Below are positions 34,292 to 44,097 of a stretch of DNA of 44,097 bases, one piece after another; position 1 is the first letter of the stretch; every line of letters begins with the position of its first letter. The DNA is taken from assembly GCA_002812745.2 (NCBI GenBank), contig NCSJ02000339.1, forward strand, positions 1 to 44,097, in the 5' to 3' direction. The stretch is from Scytalidium lignicola. Its lineage: Eukaryota; Ascomycota; Leotiomycetes. The notes under the pieces were generated by a model, which worked only from the letters and a program-made list of their open reading frames with translations, was not told the origin of the DNA and did not search any database. The position numbers and the translations under genes are program-made.

Positions 34292-35455
34292 CTAGAGACC
34301 TGGTCGTCGAAGGATCTCCTCGCAATTCGCGTCAAAGCGGAGATTCCAAAGCCGGATCGAAGACATAAACTTCTCCGTGTTCTCGAGTTGCCTATCGCGA
34401 CCGAAGAGGGAATCGACAAACTCGACACCAGCATTCTTGCCCAGCTGAATCTGTTCTTTGCCGTGCTTCTTGCCCGCCTTCAACATGGGCATCTCACATG
34501 CCTTGAGAAGCTTCTTCAACCTGTCCATTAGTCGGTCTCCAGACTCAATAAAGTCCTCAACCATCTCCTTATTCTCCTCCCTGCGGATCCGTGGCATGCA
34601 CTCCTCTGCCCGCCTAACTTTGCCGGCGAGTTGGATGAGAAGAAGCCATAGCTCACCAGCCATTTCGGCTATTGGCGTGGCGGGGCCATGGTGGTATACA
34701 GTCCAGTCGTACACCCACTTGCCGAGACTGTTGGCGTCGAAGACACTGCCGAGAAGCACGATGGGCTCTTCCGAGGGGTCCCAGTTCTTGAGCGAGTATC
34801 CGGGAGGGATGCGGTGCTTGCGTGCGTCGGCCTCGGTGGCCATTGGGGTTGGTGGCGGCTTCTTTGGCATCGTTGTCGGTCTTACAGTCTGGGGTCGTTG
34901 AGGTGTTGACGAAGAGGATCGACGCGACCGATATTCTCGGGATTCGTAATGTGGCGAATCAAAGATGTCGTCCTTGTCAAGCGCGCCCTGAGAATAGTAG
35001 TAATGATCAGTCCCACGCCCACGATAGTTAAAACTGTGCTTGAGCGGTCTAGTAAACATTCTGTAGACCACGCCATCCACTAAGTAGTCTACATATTCGT
35101 CGTCCTCGTCGGAATCCTCATAAGAGGCTCGATAGGAGTAAGAATTTCGCCTCCGCCGTGGCAGATCATAGTGCGTCCCCGACCAAGAACGATGATGTTT
35201 TCGACTCACATTAGCAGCAGTCGCGTAGTATCCGCTGGAGTTATATCTTGGAGAGAATGCTCGCGGCAAAGCCCCGTATGAATCCCCCGAGCTGGTGTGT
35301 CGTGAATGCTGTCGTGGTGACGGCCCTGGCCCTGGTCGTTGACTGTAGAAGCCATGATGTCCTGATGGTGATCCAGCAGGCGACGGGGAGGGACTAAAGG
35401 GATAGTACGCGCCCGGGTGCACTGGATGCGCACTGGTGTATGGTGAATAACTCAT
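34292..35455 (-). CDS. Conserved fungal protein of unknown function (often named 'vegetative cell wall protein gp1')
   Basis: A single exon from the ATG at 35455 gives 387 residues. The first half is low-complexity: Ser/Pro/His/Tyr-rich (MSYSPYTSAHPVHPG), then basic (PRRRRNSYSYR) and acidic (EDSDEDDEYVDY). The second half (about 235-387) is a compact, mostly helical domain with GYSLKNWDPSEEPIVLLGSV, WVYDWTVYHHGPATPIAEMAG and a terminal IRLWNLRFDANCEEILRR. I recognise this domain as widespread in Pezizomycotina. There is no signal peptide or membrane span, so despite the traditional name it is not an obvious wall protein. The frame stays open upstream of 35455 but without a nearby ATG. It stands isolated between two long gene-poor intervals. 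Confidence 0.85.
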   Translation of the reverse strand: MSYSPYTSAHPVHPGAYYPFSPSPSPAGSPSGHHGFYSQRPGPGPSPRQHSRHTSSGDSYGALPRAFSPRYNSSGYYATAANVSRKHHRSWSGTHYDLPRRRRNSYSYRASYEDSDEDDEYVDYLVDGVVYRMFTRPLKHSFNYRGRGTDHYYYSQGALDKDDIFDSPHYESREYRSRRSSSSTPQRPQTVRPTTMPKKPPPTPMATEADARKHRIPPGYSLKNWDPSEEPIVLLGSVFDANSLGKWVYDWTVYHHGPATPIAEMAGELWLLLIQLAGKVRRAEECMPRIRREENKEMVEDFIESGDRLMDRLKKLLKACEMPMLKAGKKHGKEQIQLGKNAGVEFVDSLFGRDRQLENTEKFMSSIRLWNLRFDANCEEILRRPGL

Positions 35456-38400
35456 TATTATTCCTGCTCTTGCGATGCCGCCAAAAAAAAAAGGCACCCT
35501 TGGTATATCAACAAAAAAAGAAAAAGGAAAAGGAAAAAAGGGTATCAGGATGAGAGAAGCGTCGTGCCCAAGTCTAGACGCCGAAGAGTGTGACAATCAA
35601 GTCACCTGGGTATGTAGTCGGATACAGAGGGAGATGAGAAAACCGTCGTCCGTGTGCTGTACATAGTCCAGAAGCTGGGGGAGATCCAAAATCCTGCGCC
35701 GAGGATATGTTGGGTCGATTCGGCGTCGNAAAAAAATCTCGACTCTTCGTCAATGTTCTCGAAGGTGCTGGATCTTTCGGGGATCCAGGGTGGGTGAAGT
35801 GGTTCTGTTGTCCTGTCCTCGACGGGATCGGGATATTCAGAAAACGAAATTGGTTTGGTTGGTGGGTTTGTTATTGGTGAAAAATGGGATGCAGCAAAGC
35901 AAAAGAGTAGAAAAGGTCGTGGCGGGAGAGGAGGAGGCCAGATAATATAGAATTGTGCTCGGTGCGCCGATGTGTGCGCTGTACCCGCTTTAGGCTGGAG
36001 GCAGGGCGTCAGGGGGGGGATGAGTCCTGCGTCTCTCCAAATATGACTGTCCGTTTTCCGCGGCGCAGGGCCACAGGGATGAGCCGAGTAAAAGAATCGG
36101 CGTTGGGTAGTGGCGGCGCAGGGGGTTGGCCTGCGATCTGATACAATAAAATGATTTGGCGGAGATTATCCCAAGCCCTTTGATGAAAAGACGGCGAAGG
36201 AAGGCAGAGGAATTTTCCTGGGAATTTTCTGCGCAGCCCCCCTGGATGGATTAGTCCTGGAATCCAACGATCCGGGCTCTGTGCTTTGGTAAGCGAAATG
36301 AACCGCAATCCACTTTCTACGACGATATCGAGCCGGGGAAAGTCTCTGGCGCTGCCGCGAGCCACATGGGGGGGAAATATAAAATTGAAAATTTCGAAAT
36401 TAGCAAAGCAAAGCAAAGCAGAGATAGAAAACGGTCCGTCGGTAGCTCTTTGAACCTCGAGAGTGGTGAGCACGGATGGAAAGCACGAGAGCCTCGCGAT
36501 GACGCTGGCTACCGGTAACTGTGCGGTGGTGACTGGGCGCGCAATTCCCAAGTGGCCTTATGGGCAAAACAGCGTTACTCCCCACTGACCTTCTGGAGTC
36601 GGGTGTTCCTTTTGGTTGTTGTTGCGGTGCAGAGCGAGTCACCAACGGTTGCGCAGAACCAATGGAACTCGAATTGCGATGAGCTTTACGTAGAGCTGGA
36701 ACTCGACGATTTGCCTTTGTCGGCGCTGAATGGTCATACAAGCAGCAGAAGTGGGAAGATTGAGGCCCAGTCGACCAGCAGCGATTGCTGTTAGGTTGTT
36801 AGTTACAGGAGGAGAGGGGTCGGGCTGGTCGGGCGGTCGATGTGGATATAGGGCACTGTTTATGAGGAAGATGGGCCTGCCTTGACTCGTGACGAGGGGT
36901 TCTCTGAGCACCGTTACGACAAAAGTGCAGCACGGTGCTAGTGCTACAGTACCCTACCAACCTACGTCCTCCTCCATGACGCTTCGGAGAAAGGCGTGCT
37001 GTGGAGGGATAAGCTGCGCTGCACAATGAAGGCGCACTCTCTCTCACACACACACACACATACACAAAGCCAGGTCTGCAACTATGATTAATTCCCACAC
37101 CCAGGAAGGGAAGATGGGATATTGTCCAAATCTTGATAGATTGCGCTCTAGATTACCAGCCGGAAAGTTTTATTTTTTTTTACGAGGAAGAAGATAAAAT
37201 TGTGGTGTCATCGCTCACCTTCCTGGAAGTGCTTGTGCTCCTGGATATGCCCGTGTACTGCTGACTGCTTGTTCCCTGTTGTTGTTGGTAACCCAACAGG
37301 CCATTCGCGCCCATTACGTTGGTGAGGATCCGAACTTGCCCATCGTGCCCATCCTGTCTGTTGCCCATGTCCAGCGCTGCGGGCTCCCCATGACGGCAGG
37401 ATTACAGGTATTGCTTGGACGGTCCTCCGGTGACTTGCGCAAATCGTGATCCAACCGAACGCAGTGCCACCAGTTGCAAGTATCGTGTTGCCTGTGAGCT
37501 GCCGCTCAGCTTGGAACTTATTGGCCATGTTCAGATCGTCTTTCCTTCTGTTTGTTCAGCACCTCTAGATCGTACAGTAAAAGCTCAAACCCTGCTGAGC
37601 AGGTCGCAGTTGCCACACAAGAGGAAAGCGCTGAGAGGATACGCTGGGGACAGCTTTTGTTGCTTCCAGGTGCACGCCACGGACCGCTAAATACGGGGCC
37701 ATTCCTCTGGAACAGCTGCACTACGACAGAAGCCAGAAGGCAAAGACCGTCGTCCACTCCTAGAATCTCCCCCTCTTGCCCTCCAACCAACCCCCCTGCT
37801 GGATCTTAACCATACGACCAGCGCGGCGGCGAGCAAGCCCAGGCATGGCGACCATGGATGTTGTCCGCCGGCCGTTAATTTAGCTTCGTTGCACACACGA
37901 CGCCTCCTGGCTTTCCTCCCCTTCTGGCCCCGACTTCTCAATAACAACACGACTGGGGATAGACGATAACTTACTTGGCTCCCGTGTTCGGGATAATGAG
38001 TAAGGGGGTCAGACATTTTGAACCACATCCCTGGCTGCAAAGTTTTTCACGCACACACACAAAACAATTTATTTTTGCTTGTTTTTCTTTGCTTGTGTTG
38101 CTTCACCGATTCTTTTGAGGAGGGTAGAGATCACCCTCATTATTTTCCTGGGTTGCTTCAGTCACATCAGGCACCATCTGTCACCTCAATCAATTGGTTT
38201 ACGCTTTTGCTCCGGTCGCGGTACAAGAAAAGGCCAGTTAGCTGCAGCCCGACCCTGTGTGAGATGGAGAAAGGTCGTGCGGCAGCGCCCTCATTGGTAC
38301 CAGCAGGAAGCATCACCACAGAAATAGTCCCCCCTGGCAGATGCCACGCAGCCTTCCGGCTCCTGCAAATCCAGCGCTACCTTCCCGCTGCATGATCAAG

Positions 38401-39879
38401 CATTGGCTGGACCGGATTAGTCCAATGCAGCCAGATAACGAACTACTGCTCCTGTACTGCAGAGGCTACCTTACGTCTGGCAGCAAAGCATACGGCCTTC
38501 AAGACAATTCATGCCTTACCACTAAAGATAGGAGAGCGGTGTAAGGGAACTGCGACGAAGAGCTGTTGCGAACAGGCTCCGACAGGTTGCGCAGGGCAAC
38601 CAAACGTGCCTGGTCACTGCCGGGTGACGTACGGGGCCGCCCAAGATCTCCTGGTCTCGTCTCCCAAGATTCTCAACAATTTGTGCGAAAAAGAAGCGAG
38701 TGTGGATATGTGTGTGTGTGGTGGTTAAGACCCAAACCCCTCCCTCGCTTGCTTGAAAAGAAAAGAAAGCCCTTTTTTTGGCGGGAACAGACGCATCCAC
38801 TAGCAACAAAATAGGGAGGCGGGTCCGCCGGATGTGTGCTCCAATGCAGCCAATGTAACTTCCTATCACCGGATGTGGGAAGGACTGCAGCGCGCTTAAC
38901 GCTTTCCCCCGGGACCAATCGCAGGCTGCCGACGCCATGTGCCGCAACATCAAGAGGGGGGGAGGGGAAAGAGAGGGCAACAGCCTCGTACAGACATTCT
39001 GCACAGCGCCGCACAAGGACGTGATTCGGCAAGCGCGTTTCACCTCAACCAGGCACCAAAACTTGTGATATTTTGATATTTTGTCATTTAGTCATTTAGT
39101 CATATGTTCTGTGTGCAGGACTGAATCCCAGATTGAAAAATATTGGTAAGTATTACCAACATTATTGCCATGAGTAATCCCTTTCATTTCCCTCATATTT
39201 GTTGACTCATATCGAGCTGTGCCACATGTCACGTGTTATTTCATGTGGCTGGGGAGGCAACTGATGGATATGATTTGTCAGCAACCAACGCCTTCCCCGG
39301 TTATACCTCGCTTGACGTATGCTCTAGCCGAACTATGTATCTGGCCGATACGTAAATAAACCGTATAAAACCTACCATTTCAACATTTCAATTATATTTT
39401 CTTGTAAATATTTTGATTTTAACAAATTCTACAAGTCATAAGCTTCAAAATAATATAAAATTTAATATAGTTTTGTTCTTTTTCCAAGTAAAAACAGACA
39501 CAACTTAATTATAACTATTGCTAAGATGAAGATTTGATTGAATTTTTTTATGTCATTTTAAAGCTTATCATTTTAAGAATACAATAAAATTATGATATTA
39601 AGAGAAAATTGCTGTTGAAATGGTATAAATGCTGGTTTTATACGGTTCATTTACGTATCAGCCAGATTCACGGTTCGGCTAAAACACATATGATACACTT
39701 CTATGCAACTTCACGATAACAACTGATAACGTGGTGAGTCACCGCGGGGTTCTTGCAACATCGCGCTGCACCTTCAGCCTCTCCTTAGAAGCAAAGTAAC
39801 ATTCTTTGAACGACAATTACTAGTGCGTGCTGTGTGTCGCCTTATTCCCAATACCTCGAAGCCTCTATCTCTTATCAAG
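35456..39879. other. Long gene-poor interval (4.4 kb) ending with a MITE-like element
   Basis: The left part is the leader and promoter of the minus-strand gene, with an N at 35729. Between 36000 and 39050 there are open frames up to 180 codons (36009-36551 minus and 38522-39043 minus). They lack recognisable domains and show compositional features of random frames. A GCAAA run lies near 36404-36419 and short CA runs near 37046 and 38052. From 39060 the sequence becomes strongly AT-rich and includes the inverted-repeat element at 39327-39679. The last 200 bp form the asparaginyl-tRNA synthetase promoter. Confidence 0.45.
39327..39679. mobile_element. 353-bp AT-rich MITE-like element with long terminal inverted repeats
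   Basis: The left 46 bases (starting GCCGAAC and including GATACGTAAAT and ACCGTATAAAACC) match the reverse complement of the right 46 bases at 41 positions. Both ends are flanked by TA (39325-39326 and 39680-39681), consistent with a Tc1/mariner-type target duplication. The interior is very AT-rich and has no coding capacity. The right end lies about 200 bp upstream of the asparaginyl-tRNA synthetase start codon. The exact outer edge rests on the TA pair; weak similarity may continue outside. Confidence 0.78.
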
Positions 39880-41714
39880 ATGGCAATAATTTACATTGAT
39901 GAGGAAGCTGGCAACGACGCCCTCGACATCGAAGCCCCAGGTACTGAAGCTGCACCTTTTAAGACTCTTTCACACGCATACCTTAAGTTTGGCCCTGACC
40001 ATGAGTACAATGTTAAGAAGAAAGATGAGGAGTATAAGCCTGCAGCAAAATCCGCATTGAAGAAAGCAGTCAAGTTTGCAGAACAACAGCAGAAAAAGCA
40101 GGACGCCAGGGCCGAAAGGGAAGCTCAAGATAACGCAGCGCTTGAGGCTACCATTGAGCGAGCCAAAAACATCAAAATCACGCAAGATCCCGCGCTGCCA
40201 GAGGCCGTTCTCATCCGTCTTAATGAGACAGACCCCAGCATCATTGGACAGCTTCGGAAAAAAGACCAGGAGACAGAGAGCCCGGCTGTTCGCGTGCGGA
40301 TTCAAGGACGTGTCCGACGTGTGGCTAAGCAGGGCGGCCTTATTTTCGTCCTTGTCCGTCGAGGATTGGATTCGATGCAATGTGTACTGTCCGGAGACTT
40401 GGCGAAGACTTACGATGCTTTAACACTTGCTCGGGAGACTTCCATTGAGATTTTTGGTCAGCTTTGGGCGGTCCCAGCTGGTGCTTATGCTCCTCTAGAT
40501 AGAGAGTTGCAAGCTGATTATTTCGAGATTATTGCTAAAGCGCCAGGAGGAGATGATGCCTTTTCTAACCGGGTACAGGAAGATGTCGAGAATCCCGATC
40601 TGCGTCATCTATCTCTGCGTAACGAGAAGCCAGCTTCAATCATGCTCGTTCGAGGCGTTGTCGAATCTGCCTTTCATGCAGCATACCAGGAATTGGGGAT
40701 CACAAAGGTCGTCCCGCCCACTCTAGTCACTACACAATGTGAAGGTGGTGCTACTCTTTTTGGACTGAATTATTACGGAGAGCCAGCATTTTTGACCCAG
40801 TCTAGTCAGCTTTATCTCGAAACTGTTCTGCCATCTCTAGGAGACGTGTACTGTATTCAATCATCGTTCCGAGCAGAAAAATCGCTCACTCGCCGCCACG
40901 TAAGTTATTCTATCTCCACGGCATTCTATCTTACTAAATTTGAACTTAGCTTTCAGAGTATATTCATATTGAAGCCGAACTGGACTACACGACTTTTGAC
41001 AACCTTTTGGCACACATTGAACACCTTATTTGTCGAGTGATCGATTTGACGTTAGAGAACCCAATTGCGGCCGCAACTATCCAGAAATTGAATCCAAAAT
41101 TTTCGAAACCTCAGAGACCATTTATGAAGATGCAGTATACAGAGGCCATCGAATGGCTGCGCGAAAGGGGCATCAAGAACGAGAACGGTGAGGATCATGT
41201 CTTCGGCGATGATATGTATGCCCCCCCAGCCTTCTTGTGATTCATGTTCTAACCTCAAAGCAGTGCTGAAGCTGCGGAGCGGAAGATGGTTGATGAAATC
41301 AACCGGCCAGTCTTACTCGTCGGGTTCCCCGCCGAACAAAAGTCNTTTTTATATGCAGAAAGATAAAGACGACAAGCGACTTACCGAGTCTGTCGATGTC
41401 TTAGTTCCAGGAGTGGGTGAGATTGTTGGTGGTAGCATGCGTATTTGGGACTATGACGAGCTTTTAGCTGCGTATAAACGTGAAGGTATCGACCCGGCTC
41501 CTTATTTCTGGTATACAGATCAACGAAAGTACGGGTCTTCACCTCACGGAGGATATGGACTTGGCGCAGAGAGGTACAGTGGAGTCCCTTTTCCTTTATA
41601 CCATTAAGTTTTATGCAAACTAACTTTTGAAGGTTCTTGGCATGGATACTGAACTTGTGGACTGTGCGGGAGGCATGCTTATACCCACGGTACATGAACA
41701 GATGCACACCCTGA
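39880..41714 (+). CDS. DED81: Asparaginyl-tRNA synthetase, cytosolic (class II)
   Basis: Four exons: 39880-40899, 40950-41215, 41261-41573 and 41633-41714. Introns are 50, 45 and 59 bp, GT-AG, with CTAAC/CTAAA-like branch sites. The product is about 559 residues if the single N at 41345 is treated as no base; with the N counted, the frame breaks exactly there (EQKS | FYMQK). The N-terminal [11 protein letters not shown] extension and a Lys/Glu/Gln-rich helix (about 57-95) precede the OB-fold anticodon-binding domain ([15 protein letters not shown]). The class II core shows [20 protein letters not shown], motif 2 [11 protein letters not shown] and motif 3 [10 protein letters not shown] (about 524-534). 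The CEGGATLF and [12 protein letters not shown] segments separate it from AspRS. It charges tRNA-Asn in the cytosol. No ATG precedes 39880 in frame. Confidence 0.93.
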
Positions 41715-43612
41715 AGAGCATCAATGCTGTCTCCTAGCCTGATTGCTATTACTACACTATAAATTCTACGCTGGGTACATGTTACAAGAGCTAGGAAGAA
41801 GAAGAAAAACCAAACTATTAACGCTTTCCCCTTTTATCGTTGCTGCGTCAAGACTCTTCATTAAAGTGTATATAGAAGTAGAAGCTACGTTTAGTTGTGG
41901 TGAGACTTTGTAGTAATGCAATCTACCACACTTGTTTTTGAACTGTTTGTCACAGAGTGTTTCCAGGCATCTAATTAAGTAGTTTAGGGTATAAGTTAAT
42001 GATTGTAGGCGCCACCACCTCTTGATTTAAAAGTGCAAGCACACCGAGGGTTCCTTGCTTTTAAACGTCGCGTACTTGCCTTCATGTTTCGTCTTACAAG
42101 GACTCTGCTGCATTCGGGATCAGGGCATGTGTATTTGGGGTCTCTCACTCTAGTACAGCAGATAACGGAAATGCTCATCACGTGCATCGAAGCTCGCAAA
42201 GGTCCTTGCCACAGCCAGGATACGCGTTCCTGGTGCCTTGGCGCATGTCCTTTCGGCAGCCTATTTGAGTTGTGAGAACAACAGAAAAGTAATTTCCAGG
42301 TAACGATCGGAGAAAAGGTCAAAATGCAACAGTGGAAGTGGAGGGTTTTCCATAAGACCTACCCATGCAAGTGGATGGAATAGGATCATCCCTGAACGAG
42401 TCATCAAGGGGTCCTTTTTGGAAATTTTCACTGCCTCAAGATCTGCGTCATCAATGAATTTGTTCGGAGTCATCTACCGAAGTAGAGTCGGCTCCCGAAT
42501 ATTTTGGCTTTTTTCCTCTTATCAAGTTTAATTAATTTCTTGACTTTTTTCATGCTTGATTATCCCCAGAGGTGTTGCAATGGAATTCCTACGCCGCAAC
42601 GAAATGAGTCACATACTGATATCGAGGCGCAAAAGGGGCAATTAAATCTTTTGGAATCCGAGATACGCCTCCTAGAACGACGGACCTGATTTGTTGCATG
42701 AAACGGTGAGCGGCTGGAATTTTCTCCTCTCGTTCAATACCCTACCGCTTTTGATTATGGGCTTATATTTGGGCGGTTGAGGGTTCATTACCACAAACAC
42801 GGGCCTCATGATGCCTTGAGCAAACCAAGTACGGCGATCTCAAGGTCCATTCGGGATCCTCCAAACTCCTATGTTATCACCATATCAACAAGGTTTCCGA
42901 AAGATTTTTTATCGGTGACTCCACAGATAATCTGAGTCATATTTACGATTCGATACGGTTGGTTTAGCAACGGGAAGGGAATTATTGACAAGCATCGTGA
43001 AGTTCTGCTACGGTATCACGGGTATCTCTTCTCAGCCGCTGTATTGGAACTTTGGGGGGCAGTTTGCACAACATGAAACAGCAACTCGATAGTGGCAATG
43101 ATTCCATTGCCACCTTCACACCACTTTCGAGATTGATGGAGGTCTCACAATAGTTCTAGGTTCGGAGGAGTTGTTCTAGGCAGCAAGAGGAACTCGTGGA
43201 AGCGTTATTGGCAGTCAAGATCTCCTCCGTGGGCAGCTAAACCGGGCGAAATAGTACGTGAAGTCCGCTTCAAGCTCCTTACTGGAACCCCCTCCCCCAA
43301 TGATGAGGAAGTTCCAGCCGGGCGTATATCGATGCCCGTGGTCCTTCTGAATCCGATAGGCGGTGCCGAATACGGCGGAGTTTCTTAGACGCTGTGTTTT
43401 GAAAGCATCTCTCTGTGTGTTCATGGTACAGTAAAAGGCGAATTGGGTGTTGCGGGTTTCTCAGTTAACTCTTTCAAGCGGCCTCCATTTTTAGACACCT
43501 GTGGCTTTGCGCTCTCCTGGATATAATTACTCCTGCACACTAATATTCCTATATGTGAACAATGAAGAGGCACTCTATGTATTGAATGCACTAACTATAT
43601 GATAAAGCTATT
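41715..43612. other. Intergenic region, possible decayed sequence, no gene recognised
   Basis: Short frames only. Two ATG-initiated minus-strand frames (42261-42473 and 43215-43424) are 69-70 codons and unrecognised. Between about 42850 and 43400 both strands show runs of stop-poor, protein-like frames interrupted by single stops, which might be an old decayed gene. I could not match it to a family. Confidence 0.35.
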
Positions 43613-44097
43613 CTATGCATCACAGTTTATGGGTCCTGTACATGCCATCTGCTGAGAGATATAATCCGACTCCAAACCTCCAGTGCAAGTGGTGGCAATA
43701 GTGTCTCGCGTAGTATCATCCAGAAGCACGCAACTAGCCTGCGTGCCTCCAGCATTGTCTATGCAGTTCCAAAGCGTCGAATTATTCAGGTCTATGTCAC
43801 AGTAGTAAGGTGATGGAGAGTCGCAGATGCCGTCATTAAAGGTCATGTGGTCCACGATGGCGCTAGGAAAAAGACCTGTTGTAGTATCTTGAGCCTCGAA
43901 CCAGCTTCCGCTGCATATGTTATTGGTGCGAATGGCATAGATGCTGGTCCCCATGGACACAGGGCGGCAGCCGACATTGGGTACGGGTGGAAAGGCCCCA
44001 ATTTCACGTTTCTTGTCGCAGACCTCGTCTTCAACATCGACCCGCCATATGGCAAAAGAATATGAAGGTGGTGGTGGCGGCGGAGGCGGAGGCGGAG
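43613..44097 (-). CDS. C-terminal part of a proline-rich, cysteine-containing protein (5' end off window)
   Basis: The frame is open on the minus strand from the window edge to a TAG at 43613-43615, about 160 codons, with no start in view. It begins with a run of about nine prolines (encoded by the GGT/GGC/GGA repeats at 44067-44097). It continues with SYSFAIWRVDVEDEVCDKKR and then a Cys/Asn/Thr-rich domain with nine to ten cysteines and short motifs such as NNICSGSW and CDSPSPYYCD. The composition suggests an extracellular domain behind a proline linker, as in secreted fungal enzymes, but I do not recognise the family. A splice junction inside this stretch cannot be excluded. Confidence 0.55.
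   Translation of the reverse strand, partial: PPPPPPPPPPSYSFAIWRVDVEDEVCDKKREIGAFPPVPNVGCRPVSMGTSIYAIRTNNICSGSWFEAQDTTTGLFPSAIVDHMTFNDGICDSPSPYYCDIDLNNSTLWNCIDNAGGTQASCVLLDDTTRDTIATTCTGGLESDYISQQMACTGPINCDA

Noticed and set aside
36009..36551. A 180-codon minus-strand open frame upstream of the 34292-35455 gene
   Set aside because: It has no ATG at its start, no recognisable domain and a composition like its surroundings. It is probably chance.
38522..39043. A 173-codon minus-strand open frame
   Set aside because: No recognisable motif, it overlaps other equally long frames, and it has no splice or promoter context.
39823..39879. A 19-codon in-frame 5' extension of asparaginyl-tRNA synthetase that looks like a mitochondrial presequence (basic, no acidic residues)
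   Set aside because: The extension begins with GTG, and no in-frame ATG precedes 39880. Dual targeting would need non-AUG initiation, for which the sequence gives no support.

Overview
The window is nuclear DNA of a filamentous ascomycete (Pezizomycotina). The signs are many short spliceosomal introns (about 40-140 bp, GT-AG with CTAAC-like branch sites), a HET-NACHT-ankyrin gene, a fungal histidine acid phosphatase, and a fungal-only family often named 'vegetative cell wall protein gp1'. The sequence alone does not fix the genus. Fourteen isolated N characters, nearly all beside homopolymers, point to an assembly with uncertain homopolymer lengths.

Layout. (1) 1-8.6 kb holds a secreted acid phosphatase (+) facing a DUF4185-type protein (-), then a six-exon FAD-dependent monooxygenase (-). 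(2) 8.6-16 kb is decaying accessory DNA. It has a HET-NACHT-ankyrin NLR-like allorecognition gene broken by a nonsense codon and a frameshift, a 214-bp MITE-like element with TA target duplications, and a fragmented phosphotransferase (APH-like kinase) gene. (3) 17.1-26.3 kb is a balanced-composition block with three genes of the sugar-nucleotide and glycosylation world: UDP-glucose 6-dehydrogenase (-), a multi-pass triose-phosphate/nucleotide-sugar-type transporter (+), and a single-anchor, probably Golgi, glycosyltransferase related to the PLOD/procollagen glycosyltransferase fold (+). A short membrane-anchored and probably truncated gene follows at 27.6 kb. (4) 28.7-30 kb holds a family-16 lysine methyltransferase (-). 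(5) 34.3-35.5 kb holds a conserved fungal protein of unknown function (-), with about 4.3 kb on its 3' side and 4.4 kb on its 5' side without recognisable genes. (6) 39.3-41.7 kb has a second, AT-rich MITE-like element directly upstream of cytosolic asparaginyl-tRNA synthetase (+). (7) The right edge carries the 3' part of a proline-rich, cysteine-containing protein (-) that runs off the window.

How the genes relate. The only group with a plausible shared pathway is the 17-26 kb trio: UDP-glucuronate supply, sugar-nucleotide import into the secretory lumen, and transfer onto an acceptor. This is inference from families and adjacency. The other genes look unrelated. No tRNA, rRNA or CRISPR array was seen. 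Exon boundaries were worked out by hand from splice motifs and frame continuity, so coordinates are nucleotide-specific but unverified by transcript data.
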